Part shown: one piece after another, positions 1 through 5,558 of the stretch
How positions within the stretch are numbered: position 1 is the stretch's first letter
Layout: the number at the start of each line of letters is the position of its first letter
From: Planctomycetia bacterium
GTDB taxonomy: Bacteria; Planctomycetota; Phycisphaerae; Phycisphaerales; SM1A02
Length of the DNA stretch: 7,596 nucleotides
Direction of reading: 5' to 3'
Assembly: GCA_005799475.1 (NCBI GenBank)
Contig: SYGQ01000224.1
Coordinates: forward strand, 1-7,596
Made by a program: the position numbers and the translations under genes
The notes under the pieces: model-generated
Database searches by the model: none
Told to the model about the DNA's origin: nothing
What the model saw: only the letters and a program-made list of their open reading frames with translations

Positions 1-46
1 TGCCCTCCGAAGGCAAAGGTTGTGCGTTCGAGCCGCACCGAGGACG
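1..46 (+). tRNA. tRNA-Arg (anticodon CCG), 5' part outside the window
   Basis: This is the 3' two-thirds of a class I tRNA that decodes the arginine codon CGG. Bases 1-4 (TGCC) pair with 12-15 (GGCA) as the anticodon stem. The seven-base loop at 5-11 is CTCCGAA, with T33 at base 6, anticodon CCG at 7-9 and AA behind it. The variable loop is AGGTT at 17-21. The T stem is GTGCG (22-26) against CGCAC (34-38), closing a canonical loop TTCGAGC at 27-33. The 3' acceptor strand is 39-45 (CGAGGAC) with discriminator G46. CCA is not encoded, because CTT follows. The anticodon arm closely resembles what I recall of E. coli tRNA-Arg(CCG), which also has G73. The D arm and 5' acceptor strand (expected GTCCTCG) must lie just upstream of the window. 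Confidence 0.93.
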
Positions 47-125
47 CTTCTTTGCCTTTGCGAGTTTTCCGGGAGTTTTTTCGGTCAGTCCCAGCGCTTC
101 GCATCGATGAACCGTATGGTGGTCA

Positions 126-130
126 TGAGG
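126..130 (+). promoter_or_regulatory. Possible ribosome binding site for the FG-GAP protein
   Basis: TGAGG lies 11 bases before the GTG at 142. The spacing is at the long end of normal. A second GTG at 130 is in frame and could be the start instead, with GGTGG at 118-122 in front of it. Either choice keeps the signal peptide. Confidence 0.4.
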
Positions 131-141
131 TGTTTGCCCGC

Positions 142-1779
142 GTGAGTGAGATTCGACCGTCGTTCCTTGTCGCCAGCCTGCTTGCCATGAGTTTCATGGT
201 GGGCGGGATCGGGCACGCCCAGGGACAGTCACCGACACCGACCTTTACCTTCGTACCGCCCGCGGGCGGCGGCGCCAGCGATCGATTCGGTTCTTCGCTC
301 GCGTCCCATGAGGGGACGGTCGTGATCGGATCGCCTCAGCGTCCAATGACGATCGGCGGTGCGACCAACCTTGCGCAGGGAGCGGCGGCGATCTACCGAC
401 CCGGCGGCCCCGGCTACATCCTCGAGGCGAACCTCGTGGCGCTTTCCGGCCACGCCAATGACTTTCTCGGCGCGGCGGTGGACATCGTCGGCGACCTCGT
501 CGTGGCGGGTGCGCCAGGAGTGGACCTCGTTGTCGATAGCCTGCCGCTTCCAAATCAACTCCAGGCCGGCGGCGTCTTCGCGTGGCAGTCGGTCGGTGGC
601 ACATGGTCCAGCCCCGTCCTCCTGAAGCACCCGGACCCGCGCTCGAACGACCTCTTTGGTTCGGCGGTCGCCGCCTACAAAGAAGTCTTCGGCAATGGGC
701 TGACGCGGCACACACTCGCGATCGGTGCGTCCACGGACGACCACCCACTGCTCACCGGCGGCTCGCGCCTCGATGCCGGGTCGGTCACAGTTTGGGAGTT
801 CGAGATGGGCGCATGGACGAGCACGGCGTTCATTGCGATGCCAGCGATCGCGCCCGAGTCAGAGTCGTCGACCGCCGGTGCGCTCTTTGGAACCTCGATC
901 CGCATCGACGGCAAGTTTCTGATCGTGGGGGCCAAGAGGGCGAGTCCATCGACCACGAGTCAGGGTGCCGTGTATGTGTTCCGCCGATCGCCGAAGAACG
1001 ACCCGGCACCCGATCCGATCCAGAGCCATCCTTCATGGGGCGACTGGGTCCTCGTACAACGCCTCACCGCGGACGCCCCTGAGGCCAATGATCAGTTCGG
1101 AACCAGCATTGACGCGCAGCAGGGGCGCATCATCGTCGGCGCGCCGAACCGGCGCGCTGGTTCCATGCTCAATGCCGGGGCGGCCTACATTTACTCGCGA
1201 AACCTCGAGACTGAAGACTATGAGTGGCAGGCGTCACTCATTGCGGCGGATGCCCAGAGCGGCAATCTCTTCGGCGCCAGCGTCAGCATCTGGAGCGACC
1301 GTGCGGCGGTGGGATCTCCCGGCGTCGATGCGGGCACAGGGGGTTCGCAGATCCCCAACAGAGGATCCGTCTACCTCTATTCAGTCGATGAGGTGACATG
1401 CGCTGAATGGACTCAGAACACCGAGTATGCGCCGCCGCTCATTGCCGAAACCCCAGAGGCAAACTTTGGTACTGCGGTGCGGATCGAATCGGAGCGATTG
1501 TTCGTTACCGCGCCGCGTGCTCCAGGACCCAATGGCACACAGCAGGGAAGCGCCTTCGAGTTTGCCATCGACACGCTTGGGTGCGCGTGGGACCTCAATG
1601 GTGATGGGCTCGTCGACGGCGTGGACCTCTCGCTCTTCTTCTCGCATTGGGGTGGCAGTGGACCCGACGATGCGGTCGCGGACTACGACGGCAGTCTGAT
1701 GGTCGATGGGTTCGACCTCGTGTACTGCCTCGGTCACTGGGGGCCGTGCCAGTGCGGGGATCAGCAGCCGCCACCGTAA
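142..1779 (+). CDS. Exported FG-GAP beta-propeller protein with C-terminal dockerin-like domain
   Basis: Function is unknown; it is probably an exported or surface binding/structural protein rather than an enzyme. From the GTG at 142 it has 545 residues and opens with a signal peptide: Arg at residue 5, a hydrophobic stretch at about 7-24, and likely cleavage near GHA-QGQ (about 27). Seven FG-GAP-type repeats follow, each starting with an FG or FG-like pair near residues 49, 109, 172, 249, 319, 377 and 442 and running into a 'VGAP/IGSP' strand. Several close with 'G-VY-Y/F'. Seven such repeats match one integrin-alpha-like propeller. The C-terminus carries two dockerin-type calcium loops, D484-N486-D488-D495 and D514-D516-S518-D525, each followed by 'HWG', and ends in a Cys/Pro-rich tail (GPCQC). 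This ending is common in planctomycete exported proteins. The reading frame stays open back to a GTG at 22, but that codon is inside the tRNA. The start at 142 versus 130 is unresolved. No enzymatic motif is visible. Confidence 0.87.
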   Translation: MSEIRPSFLVASLLAMSFMVGGIGHAQGQSPTPTFTFVPPAGGGASDRFGSSLASHEGTVVIGSPQRPMTIGGATNLAQGAAAIYRPGGPGYILEANLVALSGHANDFLGAAVDIVGDLVVAGAPGVDLVVDSLPLPNQLQAGGVFAWQSVGGTWSSPVLLKHPDPRSNDLFGSAVAAYKEVFGNGLTRHTLAIGASTDDHPLLTGGSRLDAGSVTVWEFEMGAWTSTAFIAMPAIAPESESSTAGALFGTSIRIDGKFLIVGAKRASPSTTSQGAVYVFRRSPKNDPAPDPIQSHPSWGDWVLVQRLTADAPEANDQFGTSIDAQQGRIIVGAPNRRAGSMLNAGAAYIYSRNLETEDYEWQASLIAADAQSGNLFGASVSIWSDRAAVGSPGVDAGTGGSQIPNRGSVYLYSVDEVTCAEWTQNTEYAPPLIAETPEANFGTAVRIESERLFVTAPRAPGPNGTQQGSAFEFAIDTLGCAWDLNGDGLVDGVDLSLFFSHWGGSGPDDAVADYDGSLMVDGFDLVYCLGHWGPCQCGDQQPPP

Positions 1780-1797
1780 GCGCGATAGCCTCAGGGG

Positions 1798-2082
1798 ATG
1801 GAACTCGCTTCCCTCCAATCACTCATTGCAGATCGATACGGGGCGACCGACAAGGCCCGGGGCGCCTCGCGCACATTCATCTGGTTCGCCGAAGAGTTCG
1901 GTGAACTCGCGCACGCGATTGGCAAGCACGACAAGGGGGAAGCCGACCGCGCCAACCTTGAGGAAGAGTTCGCGGACTGCCTCGCATGGCTGTGCACGCT
2001 GGCCAACATCTGCGAGGTCGACCTCGCACGAGCCGTGCACGCCAAGTATGTCGTGGCCGGTGGCCCCAAGGGCACAAAGTGA
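1798..2082 (+). CDS. MazG-like nucleotide pyrophosphohydrolase
   Basis: A 94-residue protein of the small single-domain MazG type. The family hydrolyses nucleoside triphosphates to the monophosphate and pyrophosphate, often to remove non-canonical nucleotides. The substrate here cannot be told. The metal-binding pattern is present: EEFGE at residues 32-36 (E32, E33, E36) in the first helix, then E56-E57-x-x-D60 in the second, within an all-alpha protein. This is the expected EExxE...ExxD arrangement. The ATG at 1798 is the only reasonable start, since an in-frame TAG lies 12 bases upstream. A GGGG run touches the ATG with no spacer, so there is no normally spaced Shine-Dalgarno. Translation may depend on ribosomes finishing the FG-GAP gene 18 bases upstream. 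The TGA stop overlaps the start of the HIT gene (GTGA), so both are probably made together in the cytoplasm. Confidence 0.85.
   Translation: MELASLQSLIADRYGATDKARGASRTFIWFAEEFGELAHAIGKHDKGEADRANLEEEFADCLAWLCTLANICEVDLARAVHAKYVVAGGPKGTK
2068..2072 (+). promoter_or_regulatory. Ribosome binding site that fixes the HIT-gene start
   Basis: AAGGG lies six bases before the GTG at 2079, inside the end of the MazG-like gene. It supports GTG 2079 over the earlier in-frame ATG at 1986, which would bury the N-terminus in the MazG coding region. Confidence 0.6.
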
Positions 2083-2558
2083 GTGGATCCTGCGGCGTGT
2101 GCGCCGCGCACGCGGCGATCGACCGGGCCGAGGCGACGGCATGCGAGCTGTTGGCGTGGTCAAACTCGAGGTGGCGCCTTCGCCATCACGCGGCCCCGGC
2201 TCCAATGGTGGGTTGGATGCTTCTTGACACGGTGCGCCATGTGCAATCACCAGCGGACTTCGCCGCGGACGAGGCGCGTGAGTTCGGTGCCGTGCTTCAG
2301 GCATCGATGGGAGCGGTGCGCGACGCCACGGGCATGCCGCGCGTCTATGTGGTGATGTTCGGCGAGGGGGCCGCGCACCTCCATGCGCACTTGATTCCGC
2401 GCGACCCAGAGCGCGCTGACACGAAGGCGTGGGCAGTCGCTGACCTGTACCGGGCGATCGAACGGCACGGGGCCACCGCAGCGACGCATGATGAAGTTCT
2501 CCGAGTGACGAAGCGCGTCGGACTCGCGATGTCGCGTGCGTTCACGCCCGGGCCGTGA
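2079..2558 (+). CDS. HIT-family (histidine triad) nucleotide hydrolase
   Basis: A 159-residue protein. HIT proteins hydrolyse or transfer nucleotidyl groups (Ap4A, AMP-lysine, sugar nucleotides) through a nucleotidylated His. The signature is H100-L-H102-A-H104-L-I in 'AHLHAHLIPR', which matches HxHxHxx with H102 as the expected nucleophile. The N-terminus has C5-x-x-C8, and a later 'RHV' with H54 sits where many HIT proteins have a zinc His, so a structural zinc site is plausible. The intervening GWMLL segment matches the usual 'GHxLV' strand, with Trp replacing His. The GTG start overlaps the MazG stop in GTGA, and both products act on nucleotides, which suggests a shared clean-up role; that is inference. 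The exact substrate is not predictable. The last 17 bases overlap the convergent flavoprotein gene. Confidence 0.82.
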   Translation: MSGSCGVCAAHAAIDRAEATACELLAWSNSRWRLRHHAAPAPMVGWMLLDTVRHVQSPADFAADEAREFGAVLQASMGAVRDATGMPRVYVVMFGEGAAHLHAHLIPRDPERADTKAWAVADLYRAIERHGATAATHDEVLRVTKRVGLAMSRAFTPGP

Positions 2559-3798
2559 GCGCCGCGGCCGCGGCTGTTCCCGCCACGAACGCGCTCGACC
2601 ACGCCCACTGAAAACTGAAGCCGCCGATTCGACCGTCCACATCGAGGACTTCGCCACAGAGGTGGAGTCCCGAACATCTGAGGCTCTCCATCGTGGCCTG
2701 ATCGACTTCATGGAGGGGAATGCCGCCGGCCGTCGTTTCCGCCGCCGTAAACCCCCGGGTTCCTGAAATCGGCACCTCGCAGGTGGTGGCCGCGCGCACG
2801 AACGCGACCCGAGCCGTACGCGGGATCTGTTGAACTCCGCATGAGGGATCGACGCCTGTCTGCGCGCAGAGTTCGCGTAAGAAACGGTCAGGCAGGAGGC
2901 CGCGCATCGCGGCGAGCAGGCTCTGACCGCGCGACGCGAGGAGCTGTTCGTCGAGCGACTCGGGCGTGAACCGTGGCAACCAGTTCACACGCAAAGTCGA
3001 CGAGGAATCGGCCTCGTGGGCGAAGACCCAATGGCGGCTGATGTCAAGGATCGCCGGTCCACTCAGTCCAAAGTGCGTGCAGAGCACCGGCCCCTCGGCC
3101 ACCTTGGTGCGCTGACTAGCGGGCGGCACCACCTGGACGCGAGCGTCGAGTGCGAGCCCGGAGAGCGTCCGTAACCAGTGGCCATCGGGAAGCGTCAATG
3201 GAACCAGCGCCGGGACCACCATTGGCGTCATCGAGTGGCCGAGCGCCTTCGCAAGGGCATACCCGCTGCCGTCGGAACCCGACTTCGGAAGGCTCATGCC
3301 TCCGGTGGCCACGATGACGCGCTTGGCCGTGAGCGGTCCCGACGCGGTGCACACTTCGAAGGAATGGGCGTCGTCCTTCGGGCGCACGATCGACTCGACA
3401 CGGCAGGGATTCTGAATCGTCACGCCGCTCGATGCTGCCGCCGACAGGAGCGCATCGAGCACGGTCCGCGCTTTGTCAGTTGTTGGGAAGAGCTTTCCCG
3501 TGGATTCTTCCTTGAGTGCCACTCCGTGCTGGGCGAAGAAGGCGATGGTTTCGGCAACGCAATACTGCCGGAGCACACGGCGGATGAGTGGCGAGGAGCT
3601 CCCGCAATAGTCGCCCTCACTGACCTCGCGGTGCGTGACATTGCAGCGGCCGCCACCAGCGACAAGGATCTTGGCACCAAGTGATTTCGCTGAGTCGATG
3701 GCCACGACGCGGGCGTGGGGTGCGCCTCGCGCAGCGTGAATCGCCGCGAAAAGTCCGGCCGCGCCCGCGCCGACGACCACGATGTCGGCGTTGCTCAC
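2542..3798 (-). CDS. FAD-dependent oxidoreductase, HI0933/YhiN (BaiN-like) family
   Basis: A 418-residue cytosolic flavoprotein of the HI0933-like family, often labelled 'aminoacetone oxidase family' or 'NAD(P)/FAD-dependent oxidoreductase'. Its physiological substrate is uncertain, though one member (BaiN) acts on bile-acid intermediates. Visible motifs are the dinucleotide fold VVVGAGAAG (residues 7-15, GxGxxG), the family hallmark GGGRCNVTH (48-56), GKLFPTTDKA (101-110), VIVATGG (161-167) before a Gly-rich run, and near the C-terminus GEVLDVDG (382-389) with GGFSFQWAWSS (392-402), the second FAD-contacting segment. The length is normal for the family. The start is a GTG whose bases overlap the TGA of the upstream peptidase gene (GTGA). 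No good Shine-Dalgarno precedes it, which points to re-initiation after the peptidase is translated. The Ala-rich C-terminus overlaps the convergent HIT gene by 17 bp. No signal peptide is seen, unlike the two genes upstream of it. Confidence 0.92.
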   Translation of the reverse strand: MSNADIVVVGAGAAGLFAAIHAARGAPHARVVAIDSAKSLGAKILVAGGGRCNVTHREVSEGDYCGSSSPLIRRVLRQYCVAETIAFFAQHGVALKEESTGKLFPTTDKARTVLDALLSAAASSGVTIQNPCRVESIVRPKDDAHSFEVCTASGPLTAKRVIVATGGMSLPKSGSDGSGYALAKALGHSMTPMVVPALVPLTLPDGHWLRTLSGLALDARVQVVPPASQRTKVAEGPVLCTHFGLSGPAILDISRHWVFAHEADSSSTLRVNWLPRFTPESLDEQLLASRGQSLLAAMRGLLPDRFLRELCAQTGVDPSCGVQQIPRTARVAFVRAATTCEVPISGTRGFTAAETTAGGIPLHEVDQATMESLRCSGLHLCGEVLDVDGRIGGFSFQWAWSSAFVAGTAAAAALTARA

Positions 3799-5558
3799 GG
3801 CGTGGGCTTGAGCTCGACGATCTTCTCGATCGTCGTGAACTTTTCCCCGCGCATCGAGAGGGTGACGGCATTGCCAGCCTCGCCTCTGACAATGAACCGA
3901 AACGCTTCGGTGGCGAGCGATCCGATGCCATCGTCGAGAAGGAGTTCGCCCGGGTTGTAGCGAACCGCATCAAACACAGTGGCGTGGCGCGAGCGCAGGG
4001 GACCGCCCGCCACGACCGTGGCACCACTCCCACTGACCGAGAGCACATCCGGCAGGCCGATCTTCACGGCAGCCGCCCGCGCCGTTCGCGTCGGGATCCG
4101 CCGTTGGTTCGTGACTTCCACCGTGAGTTCCCAGAGTCCGCCACCGAGTGGCTTGACTCCGACCGACCGGAACTCGAGCCGTGGCATTTGTGCCGCATGG
4201 AACATGGTGAAGGCGAAGTTGCGATGCGCCTCCTCTTCGAGCATGAAGTTGGGAGGAATTCGACTTGACCATTTCGTTCCGCCTCCGACGAGCACCGTGC
4301 CGTGGTCGGGGTGCTCAAGTTCGCGCCAATCCGCCATCGTCTGGCCGAAGAGCATCCGGTCGCGCCACCGCATCTCCTGTTCCGGGTTGGGCGCGGTCCC
4401 GTTCTGGAGAATTCGCTGGTCGCTCCAGAGTTCGTTGGTGAAACTCACGATGCCGAGGCTCTCGGCGATCCAGTCGATCGATCCGCCGTGCACGGTGTAG
4501 AGGTCCTTGTAGACCACCATGGGCTTATAGAACGGCAGCATCTCCGCGCCCGCGTTGGCGATCGAGTCGTACACCTCGATGTCGCGTCGGTCGAAGAGGC
4601 TGTTGCGATAGTCGGCGCCGGGGCCGCGCAGGATCATCCCGCCAGCATTGTGGTAACTCTGACCGGCGGCGATGTTGGGATGCTTGAGAATCCAGTCGGC
4701 GATGCACTTGGTCTCGGGATACGACAGCGGGAAGACGCCGGCACCGTGTTGCACCATTACTGGCTGCCAATCGCCAGGCCAATTGCGATTCATGTCGTAG
4801 CCGCCCGGGCCATCTTCGTTGATGGATCCATCGCCGTCGTTGTCGATTCCTTCGGGCCCAGCGCGCGACCAGTCGCCGCGCTCGAAGGACCCGTCGGGGC
4901 GCGGTTCGGTCGGCACCGGCTCCATCACGCGCGGATCACGCGTGCTGCGCCGGTGTGTCCCATGGGGATCCTTGCGCCACATCTGACCGATGGATCCATC
5001 CCCGTCGAGGTCGTCGGGGCCATCCTCGTCGAGGGATCCGTCACGGTCATCGTCGGTGGGCACCATGCCCGTGCGCGAGGAGTGGGGACTGCTCTGCGCC
5101 CGAAACCAGTTCGCACGACCGTCTGGGTTGATGGATGGCACAAAGTAGAAGGCCGATTCGTCGACGAGTTTCGTCAGCGAGTCCACTGTGCCGTACGCGC
5201 GGCAGAGGTAGTCGATCGAGTACATCACGGTCTCGCTCGCCTGGATCTCATTGCCATGAATGTTGGCGTCGATCCACATGGCAGGCTTGCTGGTCGCCGG
5301 GCCTGTCGCCGGATTGTTGAGCGTGACCACCAGCATGGGGCGCCCCTGCGCGGACTTGCCGACCTCCTCCATCGAGAGGAGATTCGGATAGGCGGCCACG
5401 AGGGACTTGGTCATCGCCACGATCTCGTCGTAGTCGTAGAAGCGATTCCAAGCGATATCAACTTTGCCCGGAAGTCGCTGCTGCGCGAGCGCGGGAACTT
5501 CGGCGGCCACAAGCGCGAGGGCGGCCGCAAGACTCAGACTTGCCACTGCCTGCTTCAT
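3795..5558 (-). CDS. Exported M14-family zinc carboxypeptidase with calcium-loop insert
   Basis: A 587-residue secreted metallopeptidase predicted to remove C-terminal residues from peptides or to process cell-wall peptides. The signal peptide spans residues 1-25 (MKQ, a long Ala/Leu core, cleavage near ALA-QQ). Carboxypeptidase A landmarks are all present in order: zinc ligands H101 and E104 (IHGNE); R195 in MWRK (CPA R127); N257-R258 in DMNRNW (CPA N144-R145); third zinc ligand H303 in SYHNAGG (CPA H196); Y354 before HGGSIDW (CPA Y248); and catalytic E376 in FTNELW (CPA E270). Between the first zinc motif and NRNW lie three DxDxDG loops (D169-D173, D183-D187, D239-D243), probably calcium-binding. 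A beta-sandwich-like tail follows from about residue 455. The frame stays open upstream to 5831, but the ATG at 5558 has the signal peptide and an ideal ribosome site. It overlaps the stop of the upstream M14-like gene (ATGA). The FAD protein gene follows with a GTGA overlap. Confidence 0.93.
   Translation of the reverse strand: MKQAVASLSLAAALALVAAEVPALAQQRLPGKVDIAWNRFYDYDEIVAMTKSLVAAYPNLLSMEEVGKSAQGRPMLVVTLNNPATGPATSKPAMWIDANIHGNEIQASETVMYSIDYLCRAYGTVDSLTKLVDESAFYFVPSINPDGRANWFRAQSSPHSSRTGMVPTDDDRDGSLDEDGPDDLDGDGSIGQMWRKDPHGTHRRSTRDPRVMEPVPTEPRPDGSFERGDWSRAGPEGIDNDGDGSINEDGPGGYDMNRNWPGDWQPVMVQHGAGVFPLSYPETKCIADWILKHPNIAAGQSYHNAGGMILRGPGADYRNSLFDRRDIEVYDSIANAGAEMLPFYKPMVVYKDLYTVHGGSIDWIAESLGIVSFTNELWSDQRILQNGTAPNPEQEMRWRDRMLFGQTMADWRELEHPDHGTVLVGGGTKWSSRIPPNFMLEEEAHRNFAFTMFHAAQMPRLEFRSVGVKPLGGGLWELTVEVTNQRRIPTRTARAAAVKIGLPDVLSVSGSGATVVAGGPLRSRHATVFDAVRYNPGELLLDDGIGSLATEAFRFIVRGEAGNAVTLSMRGEKFTTIEKIVELKPTP
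4811..5054 (-). repeat. Diverged direct repeats encoding DxDxDG calcium loops
   Basis: Inside the carboxypeptidase gene, three stretches centred on GGATCC (near 4824-4829, 4992-4997 and 5034-5039) encode successive DxDxDGS loops. The 34-base blocks 4811-4844 and 5021-5054 agree at 26 of 34 positions by eye. The repeat is coding and probably reflects duplication of one calcium-binding loop, or selection on the same peptide, rather than a mobile repeat. Confidence 0.55.

Noticed and set aside
8..68. Imperfect long stem (8-19 with 49-60) followed by TTTT, resembling a rho-independent terminator
   Set aside because: Its left arm is the anticodon arm of the tRNA, the loop holds the T arm, and the T run is short and four bases away. 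No gene ends here that would need it.
22..141. N-terminal extension of the FG-GAP protein from the GTG at 22
   Set aside because: The first bases lie inside the tRNA-Arg gene. The signal peptide begins only after the GTGs at 130 and 142, and the extra residues show no domain.
1..141. Integration (att) site or genomic island boundary at the tRNA gene
   Set aside because: No integrase gene and no direct repeat of the tRNA 3' end were seen in the window, and the downstream genes look like ordinary host genes.
4811..5054. Tandem repeat or CRISPR-like array around the repeated GGATCC blocks
   Set aside because: The blocks are unevenly spaced, diverged and in frame, and they encode calcium loops.
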